This document shows positions 22,842-33,538 of a stretch of 64,000 nt of DNA, piece by piece (position 1 is the stretch's first letter; the number at the start of each line of letters is the position of its first letter). The notes under the pieces were generated by a model, which was given only the letters and a program-made list of their open reading frames with translations, did not search any database and had not been told where the DNA came from. Origin of the DNA: Hypericum androsaemum. Taxonomy: Eukaryota; Streptophyta; Magnoliopsida; Malpighiales; Hypericaceae. A program made the translations under genes and the position numbers. Location: NCBI GenBank assembly GCA_963995505.1, contig OZ023181.1:12520221-12584220 (forward strand), given 5' to 3'.

Positions 22842-22928
22842 ACAGGTCCAATTGGCATTTGAACAACATCATTTGTAGCTCCGATAGACCCCATGCTAAT
22901 CTGATCCAATTATTTGTGATTCGCATCA
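22842..22928 (-). repeat. LTR remnant P
   Basis: An 87-bp stretch between the M LTR and satellite. On the minus strand it starts TGATGCGAATC and encodes a frame ending QMPIGP, the same PIGP core found in LTR-encoded tails of A and K. It is therefore read as the 5' edge of another LTR of this superfamily into which M inserted. The base run CTTAT follows at 22929, and CTTAT also lies outside the L LTR at 9081-9085. That is compatible with these being the two ends of one old insertion, but CTTAT is frequent in the satellite. Confidence 0.6.
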
Positions 22929-23356
22929 CTTATCTTACCTTTTCTTGCCTTATCTTGCCATATCTTGCTTTTTCCTTGCCTTTTCTTTCCTTTTCTTGCC
23001 CTATCATGCGTTATCTTGCATTTTCCTTGCCTTTTCTTTCCTTTTCTTACCCTATCTTGTCTTTTCTTGCCTTTTCTTACCTTTTCTTTTCTTTTCTTTC
23101 CTTTTCTTGCCTTTTCATTCATTTTCTTGCCATTTCTTGCCTTATCTTTCCTTTTCTTGCCTTTTCATGCCTTTTCCATGCCTTTTCTTGCTTTCTCTTT
23201 CCTTTTATTGCCTTTTCCTTGCCTTATCTTGCCTTATCTATCCTTTAATTTCTTTTTCTTGCCTTTTCTAGCCTTATCTTGCCTTTTCTTAACTTTTTCG
23301 GCATTTTCTTGCCTTTTCATGCCTTTTCCTGGCCTTTTCTTGCCTTAACTTGGAAG
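22929..23356. repeat. 10-bp satellite array, block 2
   Basis: About 430 bp of the same TTGCCTTTTC-type units lie between the L/M/P composite and K. GGAAG at 23352-23356 is the left target duplication of K. The continuation of the array is at 40871. Confidence 0.93.
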
Positions 23357-24168
23357 TGATGTGAGACCATCCAACAACGAGCATGGAGCATTGCGTGTTC
23401 CAATTGGGCCGATTACAAGAGCACGGGCCAAGAAGCTTCAAGCTGAACTGAATGGATTTATTGAAGGCATTCGGACTCAAGTTGAATCAAGCAAGCCCAA
23501 GGACGACCTAGAAGGCCATGTTAAGCCCATACACGTTATTGGTGTTATTTTAGAAGCCTAGCATGCGCAAGATTCTTTTGGATGCATGCAAACAGAATTT
23601 CAACTTATCTTGGACATGCATCCCTAAATTTTAGGAACTTCTTTTCCTATGTTTTAGGACGTGATATTTACTAGATATTCTAGTATCTATCTTAGTTTAG
23701 TTTGTTTTTCCTACTTAGTGAATAATTAGGCCAGAATCCCTTTTATTTAGGAAGGTGAGTTTTGGCCAGCTTTGAACTCCTTATTTGGAGTTAGTTTTTG
23801 TTTAGGAATGTTTGAGACTTTTGGGGCCTATATAAAGGGACTCCTAGCAATAAAAACGTGGACAACCTTTTTATTCATTCAGAATATACTTAGCTATTGC
23901 TAGTTTGTGAGTTTTGATACTCATTGTGTGTTCTTGGTTAGGCTAGTGCGTCGCTTAGCTAGGGCAACGTATTTCACTTATCAAACAGATTATCCACCTC
24001 TGTTTGTGGCGTGATTTGACTTAAGGACTTGGGTTCTTGACTTCCATTGTTCGGGTTGCGGTGAGACATCACCAAGCTTCGTGCATTGCGTAATTGGAGT
24101 TGGAGTCTTTCTCATCCATCAAGTAGCAGCGGTCCGTTCGTGTGGAATTCCCAGCGAGTTTTACATCA
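23357..24168 (+). repeat. 5' LTR of K
   Basis: This 812-bp LTR runs from TGATGTGAGACC to TTTTACATCA. TATATAAA lies at 23829-23836 and AATAAA at 23849-23854. Its 5' end encodes a frame with VPIGPITRARAKKLQ that ends at 23561, the counterpart of the A-family tail but otherwise divergent. Confidence 0.95.
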
Positions 24169-24406
24169 TTTGGTATCAGAGCTTAGGCTCTACTTCAGAT
24201 CATCTATCTTTAAATTTCGTTTTTATTTTCATTAGTTTTCAATTATTGTTCTTATTTTATTCTGAGTTGGAGAAAGAAAAAAAATAAAAAAAGAGGAAAA
24301 AAAATTCCGAAAAAAAAGAAAGATAGAGAAGAAGGCAGCCAAGAAAAGAAGAAGAAAGAAGGCTGAAACAAAAAAATCTGAAAAAAAAAGAGTAGAAAAA
24401 AAGAAG
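24169..24406 (+). other. Leader of K with primer binding site
   Basis: TGGTATCAGAGC (24171-24182) lies two bases after the LTR. It is followed by a T-rich and then strongly A/G-rich leader of ~220 bp. Antisense ORFs here are low-complexity artefacts. Confidence 0.88.
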
Positions 24407-24528
24407 ATGTCTTGCAACTACACAAGAAGAGATTTTGAAGCTGATTTGTCAATGCTTGATCCAACGATTATAGAGGCCATGATGAGTGGGATTAGGCATA
24501 TAATGAGAACTGAGGTCAAGAAGCTCAG
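24407..24528 (+). CDS. Unrecognised ORF of K, first part (split by F)
   Basis: The start is the first ATG after the K leader (MSCNYTRRDF). It encodes ~40 residues ending EVKKLS. F inserted at CTCAG (24524-24528). Removing F and one duplication joins this frame exactly to 31382, giving 279 codons up to the H insertion point at 32096. I do not recognise the product. No zinc knuckle, DGG/DSG protease, YxDD or DDE motif is present. The N-terminal part looks helical and charged. It stands where gag should be. The annotated frame to 24754 is only read-through into the F LTR. Confidence 0.7.
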
Positions 24529-25336
24529 TGATGTGAGCAAGCCTAAGGACGCACCTACTATCAAGCTTGTAGACTCGCAGCAAGTTCAAGTTCCAATTGG
24601 GCCAATGACAAGAGCACGAGCTAGGAAGTTGCAATCTGATTTCAATGGACTAATGCAACAAGTTTGGGCTCAAGTTGGTGCGTACAAGTGCAAGGACGTG
24701 CATGAGGCACATGCAAAGCCCATGCACGTGATAGAGGCTATTTTGGAAGCTTAATATGCACACCAACTTCTGGATGCATGCGCACATGGAGAATCAGCAA
24801 GAATCAACCTATTTAGGCCATGCATCTTCTTGTTAGGACGTGCAATTAATTGTTATTCTATTAGATATTATTTGTTTAGATTATTTCCTATTTTAGTTGA
24901 ATAATTCGGCCAGAATCTCCTTAGAATAGGAAAGAGAGTTTTGGCCAGCCTTTGAACTCCTTTTTAAGGAGTTAGCTTGTTTAGGAATATTTTGGTACTT
25001 TGGGAGCCTATATAAAGAGGACTCCTAGCAATAAAACGTACACACACACAATTCGGAAATACTTAGCATTGGCTAATTGAGAGTTTTGATACTCGTTTGT
25101 TCTTGCTTAGGCTGGTGAGTCGTCTTGGCTAGAATTTATCCTTCACTTATCAAGCGGATATTCCATCCCCGCTTGTGGCGTGATACGACCTTAGGTCAAG
25201 GTTCAGAAGCCCTTGCAGCGGGTTAAGGTACAAATTCGTGCCTTAGTTCGTGTAAGTTCTTGTGAGTTGTGATCTGTTCCATTCTAAAGTAACAAACGGT
25301 CCGAGTTGTGAATCTTTTCCGCATAGATTCATATCA
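24529..25336 (+). repeat. 5' LTR of F
   Basis: This 808-bp LTR has TATATAAA at 25009-25016 and AATAAA at 25030-25035. The conserved ACTTATCAAGCGGAT...TTGTGGCGT module lies at 25145-25180. The LTR-encoded tail frame ends at 24754. Confidence 0.95.
25009..25016 (+). promoter_or_regulatory. TATA box of F 5' LTR
   Basis: CCTATATAAAG is followed 13 nt later by AATAAA (25030-25035). The same pair is present in LTRs of K, H, N, M and O. Transcription would be expected to start about 25040, just after the poly(A) signal, so the signal would lie at the U3/R boundary. Confidence 0.7.
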
Positions 25337-26006
25337 GTTGGTATCAGAGCTTAGCTTGTTACTTTAGTTCATTATCCTTGTTATTTTTGTTCTTGTTGGT
25401 TCGTTTTGTTGCTTGTTATTTTTTTGTTCTTGTTGGTTCGTTTTCTCTCCTCGCTGTTTGAGAGAAAAGAGAGGAAAACAAACGAGTGAAGCAAGAAAAG
25501 AAAGAAAAGAAAAGAAAGAAAAAAAAAAGAAAAGAAAAGAAAAGAAAAGAAAAAAAAGGAAAGAAAAGAAAAAGAAAAAAAGGAAGCCGCAAGCTAAAGA
25601 GGAAGCAAGCTAAATTGGAAGTCTCAAGCTAAAGAGGAAGCAAGCTAAATTGGAAGTCTCAAGCTAAAGAGGAAGCAAATCCGAGGGAAGCTAGCAAACT
25701 AAGGAGGCGCAACAGCTGATCAAGAAAGGGGACGAGCAAGACTAAAAGAAAGACCAAAGAGGAACTTCAACCTTCTGTTTGTTAAAGCGTGGAGCTCAAG
25801 CAAGGCCGTTCTAGCCTTAGTAAGAACATACAAGTATCACGAGAGGAAAAAGGCAAGAGTGTGCGAGTACCTTAGAGAGAAAAGCCAAATATTTGAGTGC
25901 AAACACGAGTGAACTTGAGTGCACCCTACATTGAGAGTATACACGTAAGGGAGTGAGCTTGTGAGGCCATAATTTTTTTTACTAACCAATTTTTCTTGTA
26001 GCAAAC
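25337..26006 (+). other. 5' leader of F
   Basis: The primer site is at 25339-25350. A GAAAAG/GAAAG purine microsatellite spans 25491-25583. A ~31-bp segment (AGCTAAATTGGAAGTCTCAA context, about 25605-25665) is tandemly duplicated in this copy only. TACTAAC (25980-25986) plus TTGTAG (ending 26001) precede the ATG. GTAAGA at 25820 could serve as a donor for a ~182-nt intron. Confidence 0.8.
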
Positions 26007-29000
26007 ATGTCGCATGAAGGTCAAACTATGGGAAGCATAGACCTTAAGTTATTAGTGGATGCCTTGGCCGGGAAGCTCGAGCGGATGGTGCAAGCTCAGA
26101 TGGAGCCTTTGCAACTACGCGTGGATGCCGTGGAGAATTCTCGTGACAACCCCCAAACGCGAGGCGAACTCCAAAGGCGTAGGAGAGGAGTACCTATTGG
26201 AGAATCGAGCGGAGCTGATTCTGAGTCGGAAGAAGGCGTAGGCTCTACAAGGAGTCTTAGGAGAGCAAGAACAAACCGTCCACCTAGGGAGGCAAGGCCA
26301 AAGAGAGACGACAACATAGGGAGTATCAAACTGAAGATACCTTCCTTTGCTGGTCGTTCTGACCCGGAGGCGTACTTAGAGTGGGAGAAGAAGATTGAGT
26401 TCGTGTTTGATTGCCACAATAGCTCCGAAGAAAAGAAGGTAAAACTTGCCATCACCGAATTCACTGATTATGCTATAACTTGGTGGGATCAACTTGTGAC
26501 TAGCAGGAGGAGAAATAGAGAACGCCCTATAGCTACTTGGGAAGACATGAAAGTGGTGATGAGGAAGAGATTTGTTCCAAGTCATTACTATAGAGAGCTG
26601 TATAAGAAGTTACAAGGAATGAGGCAAGGAAGTTTGAGTGTGGAGGAGTATTTCAAACAGATGGAGATGGCCATGATAAGAGCTGATATAGATGAAGATA
26701 GAGAAGTTACAATGGCAAGGTTCTTGAATGGACTCAATCCTGAAATTCAAGACAAAGTTGAGTTGCAACACTATGTGGAGTTGGAGGACATGGTGCATAT
26801 GGCAACGAAAATTGAGAAGCAACTCAAGAGAGGAGAGGGGAGAACAAAAGCTACATCGAATTCTACTTGGAAGCCAAACTACCAAAAGAAGTTTGACAAG
26901 CCACAAGCAGCCAAAGTAGAGCATAAATCCGAGAGTTCTCAAGCTAATTCTCAAAGGAAAGTGGAAGTCACTCCAGCTAGGAACCGTGACATCAAGTGCT
27001 TTAAGTGTCAAGGAAGAGGGCACATCTCAAGTCAATGCCCTAACAAGCAAGCAATGGTGATCAAGGAGAGTGGAGAGATTGAAACTGAAGAAGAGGATTC
27101 GGAGCATGAAAGCATGCCTTCTTTGGAGGACGTATCCGAGGAAGAGTACCAAGCTGCTGAGAGGCTTACTCTTGTGTCTAGAAGAGCATTGAATGTGCAA
27201 GTAAAAGAAGAAAATGATGTGGCTCAAAGAGAAAATATTTTTCACACAAGGTGCTATGTCAAAGACAAGGTGTGTAGTGTCATCATAGATGGAGGAAGTT
27301 GTGCTAATGTTGCAAGCACTACTATGGTGGAGAAGTTAGGGTTACTCACGGGAAAACACCCTAAGCCTTACAAACTACAATGGCTGAATGATAGTGGAGA
27401 AGTACGAGTGATGAAGCAAGTATTGGTAGCATTCCGCATTGGCAACTATGAGGATGAAGTGTTGTGTGATGTTGTACCAATGCAAGCTGGTCACCTATTG
27501 TTAGGAAGGCCGTGGCAGTTTGATAGGAAAGTGCATCATGATGGCTACACCAACAAGTATTCATTTATACTTAAGAAGAGAGTAATCACCTTGGCACCCT
27601 TGTCACCATCACAAGTTTGTGAAGATCAACGTCAGTTGCAAAAAGAAAGTGATGAGCAAAGAGAGCGTGACAAGAAGAAAAAGAATGAGAGGAGAGAAGA
27701 AGCCGAAAAAAAGATAAGAAAAACGGCCAATGGAGAGGAAAAGATTGAGAAAACAAAAGAAGCCGGAAAAACAGAAATTAAAACGGCCAAAGAGAGAAAA
27801 ACCGAGAGTTGGAAAAAGAGTTACTATGTGGGAACAAGTGATATTAAGCAAGCATGCTTTGAAAAGAAGCCTATGATCTTACTTCGGTATAGAGAGGCGC
27901 TTTTAAACACTAACGAGCATGAACCACATGTACCTAGTACGGTTGTGTCTCTTTTGCAGGATTACAAGGATGTCTTTCCCGACGAGCTACCACCTGGTTT
28001 GCCACCTATTCGTGGGATTGAACATCAAATAGACTTTGTCCCGGGAGCTACCATACCTAACCGTCCCGCATATAGAAGCAATCCTGAAGAGACAAAGGAG
28101 CTTGAGAAGCAAGTCAACGAGCTGTTGGAGAAAGGGTACGTAAGAGAGAGCATGAGTCCATGTGCTGTTCCAGTCCTACTTGTGCCCAAGAAGGATAAAA
28201 CATGGAGAATGTGTGTTGATTGCCGAGCAGTCAACAACATAACGGTAAAATATCGTCACCCTATCCCTCGTTTAGATGACATGTTAGATGAGTTGCATGG
28301 TTCTTGCATGTTTTCTAAGATTGATTTGAAGAGTGGTTATCATCAAATTAGGATGAAAGAAGGAGATGAGTGGAAGACTGCTTTTAAAACAAAGTATGGG
28401 TTGTATGAGTGGCTGGTCATGCCATTTGGTTTGTCCAACGCACCTAGCACGTTTATGCGACTCATGAATCATGTTCTACGTCCATTCATTGGTAAATTTG
28501 TAGTTGTTTACTTTGATGATATACTCATTTATAGCAAGAGCATGGAGGATCATCTAGAACATTTGAAATCTGTCTTAGATGCACTTAGAGAAGAACAATT
28601 GTTTGCTAACTTGAAGAAGTGCACCTTTTGTACGGATAAGCTTGTATTCTTGGGTTTTGTTGTTGGAGCTAACGGAATACAGGTTGATGAAGAAAAGATC
28701 CGAGCTATCCGTGAATGGCCAAGCCCTACAAGTGTTGCTAATGTTAGGAGCTTTCATGGACTAGCTAGTTTTTATAGGAGATTTGTGAAGGACTTTAGTA
28801 GCATAGCCGCACCCATAACTGAAGTCATCAAGAAGAACGTGGGCTTTACTTGGGGAGAAGCTCAAGAGAAGGCTTTCCAACTACTGAAAGGGAAGTTGAC
28901 TAATGCACCCTTGTTAGCTTTACCTAATTTCTCTAAGACTTTTGAAATAGAGTGTGATGCTTCTGGTGTAGGAATTGGAGCTGTCCTTATGCAAGAAGGA

Positions 29001-30794
29001 AGACCTATTGCATACTTTAGTGAGAAACTAAGTGGTGCAACCTTGAATTACCCGACCTATGACAAGGAGTTGTACGCACTAGTTCGAGCATTGGAGACAT
29101 GGCAGCATTATTTGTGGCCCAAGGAGTTCGTGATTCACACTGATCATGAGTCACTCAAGCACTTAAAGGGGCAACACAAGCTGAACAAGAGGCATGCACG
29201 ATGGGTGGAATTCATTGAGACATTTCCTTATGTCATTCGCTACAAGCAAGGTAAGGAAAATGTAGTGGCTGATGCACTATCACGAAGGTACGCCTTGATC
29301 TCAACTCTTGATGCTAAACTACTTGGCTTTGAACACATTAAGGAGATGTATGTTGATGATGTTGATTTTGGCGAGTTGTTTAGATCAACTGAAAGAAGTG
29401 CATTTGGTAAGTTCTTTCGTAATGAAGGTTACCTATTTCGTGAAAACAAACTTTGTGTGCCTAATTGTTCGATGCGAGAATTACTAATTCAGGAGGCACA
29501 TGGAGGTGGCTTAATGGGGCATTTTGGAATTGCAAAGACCTTGGCAATGCTACAAGATCATTTCTTTTGGCCACACATGAAGAGAGACGTTGAGAGAGTT
29601 TGTGGTCGTTGCATCACTTGCAAGCAAGCCAAGTCAAAGGTAAAACCCCATGGTTTGTACACCCCACTACCTATACCTAGTGAGCCCTGGATTGATATCT
29701 CTATGGATTTTGTGTTAGGCCTACCTAGGACTAAGCGTGGAAGAGATTCAATTTTTGTGGTAGTGGATAGGTTTTCTAAGATGGCACATTTCATTCCATG
29801 TCATAAGACTGATGATGCTTCAAACATTGCTGATTTGTTCTTTAGAGAGGTTGTTAGGTTGCATGGCATGCCTAGGACAATTATCTCTGATAGAGATGCT
29901 AAGTTCCTAAGTTACTTTTGGAAGACCTTGTGGTGCAAGTTAGGTACTAAGTTGTTGTTTTCTACTACTTGTCATCCTCAAACTGATGGTCAAACTGAAG
30001 TAGTGAATAGGACTTTGTCTACACTTTTGAGAGCACTCATTAAGCATAACATTAAGACTTGGGAAGAATGTTTGCCTCATGTTGAGTTTGCTTATAATCG
30101 TTCTGTCCATTCTGCTACTCAATTCTCACCATTTGAGCTTGTTTATGGATTTAATCCTTTGACTCCATTGGATTTATCACCTCTACCTTCGAGTGAGCAA
30201 GTTAACTTAGATGGCAAGAAGAAAGCTGAATTTGTCAAGCAGTTACATGAGAAAGCAAGAATGAACATCGAGAAGCGCACGGAGCACTATGCAAGGCAAG
30301 CAAACAAAGGAAGGCACAAGGTTGTCTTTGAGCCGGGAGATTGGGTTTGGCTACATATGAGGAAGGAGCGTTTTCCTGTACAAAGACGTTCAAAGTTGCT
30401 ACCACGGGGAGATGGTCCATTCCAAGTGATCGAACGCATCAATGATAATGCCTACAAGCTAGACCTTCCGGGTGAGTATAATGTAAGTGCTTCGTTTAAC
30501 GTGGCTGACTTGAGTCCGTTTGATGTAGGTGATGATTTGAGGACAAATCCTTTTCAAGAGGAGGGGACTGATGTGAGCAAGCCTAAGGACGCACCTACTA
30601 TCAAGCTTGTAGACTCGCAGCAAGTTCAAGTTCCAATTGGGCCAATGACAAGAGCACGAGCTAGGAAGTTGCAATCTGATTTCAATGGACTAATGCAAGA
30701 AGTTTGGGCTCAAGTTGGTGCGTACAAGTGCAAGGACGTGCATGAGGCACATGCAAAGCCCATGCACGTGATAGAGGCTATTTTGGAAGCTTAA
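26007..30794 (+). CDS. gag-pol: Gag-Pol polyprotein of F (intact)
   Basis: The ORF is 1595 codons and carries every function needed for retrotransposition. Gag is about 1-330, with [18 protein letters not shown] at about 331-344. Protease ([10 protein letters not shown]) is near 424. A lysine/glutamate-rich, probably coiled linker spans about 560-640. RT is about 690-900, with the catalytic YFDD near 835. RNase H begins near 960 ([13 protein letters not shown]) and ends VVADALSRR. Integrase has HHCC near 1160-1215, catalytic D near 1232 ([10 protein letters not shown]), D near 1291 (SDRDAKF) and E near 1333, and a GPY-like C-terminal domain. Residues ~1521-1595 are encoded inside the 3' LTR and contain [14 protein letters not shown]. 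No classical chromodomain is recognised. RT/INT features suggest the CRM-like side of the chromoviruses (inference). Confidence 0.95.
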   Translation: MSHEGQTMGSIDLKLLVDALAGKLERMVQAQMEPLQLRVDAVENSRDNPQTRGELQRRRRGVPIGESSGADSESEEGVGSTRSLRRARTNRPPREARPKRDDNIGSIKLKIPSFAGRSDPEAYLEWEKKIEFVFDCHNSSEEKKVKLAITEFTDYAITWWDQLVTSRRRNRERPIATWEDMKVVMRKRFVPSHYYRELYKKLQGMRQGSLSVEEYFKQMEMAMIRADIDEDREVTMARFLNGLNPEIQDKVELQHYVELEDMVHMATKIEKQLKRGEGRTKATSNSTWKPNYQKKFDKPQAAKVEHKSESSQANSQRKVEVTPARNRDIKCFKCQGRGHISSQCPNKQAMVIKESGEIETEEEDSEHESMPSLEDVSEEEYQAAERLTLVSRRALNVQVKEENDVAQRENIFHTRCYVKDKVCSVIIDGGSCANVASTTMVEKLGLLTGKHPKPYKLQWLNDSGEVRVMKQVLVAFRIGNYEDEVLCDVVPMQAGHLLLGRPWQFDRKVHHDGYTNKYSFILKKRVITLAPLSPSQVCEDQRQLQKESDEQRERDKKKKNERREEAEKKIRKTANGEEKIEKTKEAGKTEIKTAKERKTESWKKSYYVGTSDIKQACFEKKPMILLRYREALLNTNEHEPHVPSTVVSLLQDYKDVFPDELPPGLPPIRGIEHQIDFVPGATIPNRPAYRSNPEETKELEKQVNELLEKGYVRESMSPCAVPVLLVPKKDKTWRMCVDCRAVNNITVKYRHPIPRLDDMLDELHGSCMFSKIDLKSGYHQIRMKEGDEWKTAFKTKYGLYEWLVMPFGLSNAPSTFMRLMNHVLRPFIGKFVVVYFDDILIYSKSMEDHLEHLKSVLDALREEQLFANLKKCTFCTDKLVFLGFVVGANGIQVDEEKIRAIREWPSPTSVANVRSFHGLASFYRRFVKDFSSIAAPITEVIKKNVGFTWGEAQEKAFQLLKGKLTNAPLLALPNFSKTFEIECDASGVGIGAVLMQEGRPIAYFSEKLSGATLNYPTYDKELYALVRALETWQHYLWPKEFVIHTDHESLKHLKGQHKLNKRHARWVEFIETFPYVIRYKQGKENVVADALSRRYALISTLDAKLLGFEHIKEMYVDDVDFGELFRSTERSAFGKFFRNEGYLFRENKLCVPNCSMRELLIQEAHGGGLMGHFGIAKTLAMLQDHFFWPHMKRDVERVCGRCITCKQAKSKVKPHGLYTPLPIPSEPWIDISMDFVLGLPRTKRGRDSIFVVVDRFSKMAHFIPCHKTDDASNIADLFFREVVRLHGMPRTIISDRDAKFLSYFWKTLWCKLGTKLLFSTTCHPQTDGQTEVVNRTLSTLLRALIKHNIKTWEECLPHVEFAYNRSVHSATQFSPFELVYGFNPLTPLDLSPLPSSEQVNLDGKKKAEFVKQLHEKARMNIEKRTEHYARQANKGRHKVVFEPGDWVWLHMRKERFPVQRRSKLLPRGDGPFQVIERINDNAYKLDLPGEYNVSASFNVADLSPFDVGDDLRTNPFQEEGTDVSKPKDAPTIKLVDSQQVQVPIGPMTRARARKLQSDFNGLMQEVWAQVGAYKCKDVHEAHAKPMHVIEAILEA

Positions 30795-31376
30795 TATGCA
30801 CACCAACTTCTGGATGCATGCGCACATGGAGAATCAGCAAGAATCAACCTATTTAGGCCATGCATCTTCTTGTTAGGACGTGCAATTAATTGTTATTCTA
30901 TTAGATATTATTTGTTTAGATTATTTCCTATTTTAGTTGAATAATTCGGCCAGAATCTCCTTAGAATAGGAAAGAGAGTTTTGGCCAGCCTTTGAACTCC
31001 TTTTTAAGGAGTTAGCTTGTTTAGGAATATTTTGGTACTTTGGGAGCCTATATAAAGAGGACTCCTAGCAATAAAACGTACACACACACAATTCGGAAAT
31101 ACTTAGCATTGGCTAATTGAGAGTTTTGATACTCGTTTGTTCTTGCTTAGGCTGGTGAGTCGTCTTGGCTAGAATTTATCCTTCACTTATCAAGCGGATA
31201 TTCCATCCCCGCTTGTGGCGTGATACGACCTTAGGTCAAGGTTCAGAAGCCCTTGCAGCGGGTTAAGGTACAAATTCGTGCCTTAGTTCGTGTAAGTTCT
31301 TGTGAGTTGTGATCTGTTCCATTCTAAAGTAACAAACGGTCCGAGTTGTGAATCTTTTCCGCGGAGATTCATATCA
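30569..31376 (+). repeat. 3' LTR of F
   Basis: This 808-bp near-identical partner of 24529-25336 supplies the last ~75 codons of the F polyprotein. It is followed by TSD CTCAG. Confidence 0.95.
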
Positions 31377-31381
31377 CTCAG

Positions 31382-32096
31382 CGAAAAGATGGACCGGATA
31401 TGGTGCAAACAAGAGCAACCACATGATGTTCCTCACCTCTGTAGAGGAAAACGAATTCATCCAAGGAAGATTATGGAGAACACCATTCCCACTATTGGGA
31501 ACGAGGTATGTAGTTCTGATGATTTGGAGGTTACATCTGAAGATATTATTGAAGAAGAGGTTATGACATGGGAGGAATTTGGTGAATATTCTATTGACTT
31601 GTTCGATGGAGATTGTTTTGATGAACATGCCATGTCACTTCTTTACTTGAGGGATTTGTTCAATGAATCAGAATTGATGGATGTCGTTCATATGAAGAAG
31701 CACTTAACTGCTATTGATGGTGAACAAGAAGAACTTGTTGTTTTGGTTGACAAGGAAGACGTTCAACCCATATCTTACATGTCTCCTGATTTACATGTTG
31801 AACATATTGACTTCTTGGGTGTGGAAAAGTTTGATTATGTTGGAGGTTCACCGTTGATCAACTTCTGGAATAGTTTGAAGTTCAAAGAAAAGCTTGGGCA
31901 AATAAGTAAGATTTTGGTTTTTGAATTGGAGATGACTTTAGATTGCTTATGCTCGAAGTATCTATTCTGTTGGAAAGGAAGGTATCAAGTGCAGCCACGA
32001 AGATCGAAGATTCAATCTATTTTCAGCATGTTTGTTAATTGGCAGCATGATGGATGCGAGGATTTGAGGACAAATCCATTTCAAGAGGAGGGGAAT
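31382..32096 (+). CDS. Unrecognised acidic ORF of K, second part, with pol-like C-terminus
   Basis: This continues the ORF that starts at 24407, in frame across the F target site (KKLS then EKMDRIW). It encodes ~239 residues, acidic and rich in Asp, Glu, Leu and Val, with phrases such as DDLEVTSEDIIEEEVMTWEE and a cysteine pair near DCLCSKYLFC. I do not recognise it. The last residues, [14 protein letters not shown], closely match the integrase end of the A family ([15 protein letters not shown]) and overlap the polypurine tract at 32083-32095. So a foreign or highly diverged coding segment appears to have replaced gag-pol while the pol tail was kept. The stop at 32097 comes from the H LTR. 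Without H the frame would run ~19 codons into LTR J. Confidence 0.7.
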
Positions 32097-32900
32097 TGAT
32101 GTGAGCAAGCCTAAGGACGCACCTACTATCAAGCTTGTAGACTCGAAGCAAGTTCAAGTTCCGATTGGGCCAATGACAAGAGCACGAGCTAGGAAGTTGC
32201 AATCTGACTTCAATGGATTAATGGAAGAAGTTTGGGCTCAATCAAGTGCGTGGAGGACCAAGGACGTCCAAGAAGCCCAAGGGAGGCCCATGCACGTTTT
32301 GGAAGCTGAATGGGAGGCTTGACATGCACGTAAGCTTCTAGATGCATGCGCACATGGAGAATCAAGAAGAATCAGCCTATTTAGTCCGTGCATCTATTTG
32401 TTTTGGACGTGCACCTAGTAGCTATTCTATTAGATATTATTTGCTTATATTATTCCTTATTTAGTTGAATAAGTTTGGCCAGAATCTCTTTAGAATAGGA
32501 AAGAATTTTGGCCAGCCTTAAACTCCTTATTTGGAGTTAGTTTCGTTTAGGAAAGTTGTAAGACATGAGGAGCCTATATAAAGAGGCGTCCCCCTTCAAT
32601 AAAGAGCACAACAATTCAGAAATTGCTTAGCATTGGCTAATTGAGAGTTTTGATACTCGTTTGTTCTTGCCTAGGCTGGTGAGTCGTCTTGGCTAGAATT
32701 TATCTTTCACTTATCAAGCGGATCATCCATCCCCGCTCGTGGCGTGATACGACCTTAGGTCAAGGTTCAGAAGCTCTTGCAGCGGGTTAAGGTTCAATTT
32801 CGTGCCTTAGTTCTTGTGAGTTCTTGTGAGTTGTGATCTGTTCCATTCTAAAGTAACAAACGGTCCGAGTTGTGAGTCTTTTCCGCGAAGATTCATATCA
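32097..32900 (+). repeat. 5' LTR of H
   Basis: An 804-bp LTR with TATATAAA at 32575-32582 and AATAAA at 32598-32603. The LTR-encoded tail frame ends at 32322. It belongs to the subtype shared with A1, distinct from the F subtype in the middle of U3. Confidence 0.95.
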
Positions 32901-33538
32901 GTTGGTATCAGAGCTTAGCTTGTCACTTTAGTTCATTATCCTTGTTATTTTTGTTCTTGTTGGTTCGTTTTGTTGCTTGTTATTTTTTTGTTCTTGTTGG
33001 TTCGTTTTCTCTCCTCGCTGTTTGAGAGAAAAGAGAGGAAAACAAACGAGTGAAGCAAGAAAAGAAAGAAAAGAAAAGAAAGAAAAAAAAAGAAAAGAAA
33101 AGAAAAGAAAAGAAAAGAAAAAAAAAAGGAAAGAAAAGAAAAGGAAAAAGGAAGCCGCAAGCTAAAGAGGAAGCAAGCTAAATTGGAAGTCTCAAGCTAA
33201 AGAGGAAGCAAATCCGAGGGAAGCTAGCAAACTAAGGAGGCGCAACAGCTGATCAAGAAAGGGGACGAGCAAGACTAAAAGAAAGACCAAAGAGGAACTT
33301 TAACATTCTGTTTGTTAAAGCGTGAAGCTCAAGCAAGGCCGTTCTAGCCTTAGTAAGAACATACAAGTATCACGAGAGGAAAAAGGCAAGAGTGTGCGAG
33401 TACCTTAGAGAGAAAAGCCAAATATTTGAGTGCAAACACGAGTGAACTTGAGTGCACCATACATTGAGAGTATACACGTAAGGGAGTGAGCTTGTGAGGC
33501 CATATTTTTTTTACTAACCAATTTTTCTTGCAGCAAAC
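32901..33538 (+). other. 5' leader of H
   Basis: The primer site is at 32903-32914 and the AAAAG/AAAG purine tract at about 33056-33150. TACTAAC (33512-33518) and TTGCAG (ending 33533) precede the gag ATG. Confidence 0.82.

Larger units (their letters stand above)
24529..31376 (+). mobile_element. Element F: intact A-family Ty3/gypsy element
   Basis: A 6848-bp element with two 808-bp LTRs (24529-25336 and 30569-31376) and perfect TSD CTCAG (24524-24528, 31377-31381). It has a primer site, polypurine tract (30556-30567) and an uninterrupted 1595-codon polyprotein. LTRs differ at only a few bases. All catalytic motifs seen are intact, so this copy looks structurally autonomous. Its LTR subtype differs from those of H, N and O (tail ending [12 protein letters not shown]), although the internal regions are nearly identical. 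Confidence 0.96.

Noticed and set aside
22616..22909. Minus-strand 97-codon ORF starting MDQISMGSIG.
   Set aside because: It crosses from LTR remnant P into the M LTR. It is a junction product, not a gene.
25945..26001. A 57-nt intron from ACAC/GTAAGG to TTGTAG before gag in F.
   Set aside because: Too short for a typical plant intron; the upstream GTAAGA at 25820 is a better donor candidate for the same acceptor.
26096..28757. Recurrent antisense ORFs of 60-137 codons opposite gag and RT in every A-family copy.
   Set aside because: They recur only because the elements are near-identical. They are mirror frames of conserved gag-pol with no motif of their own.
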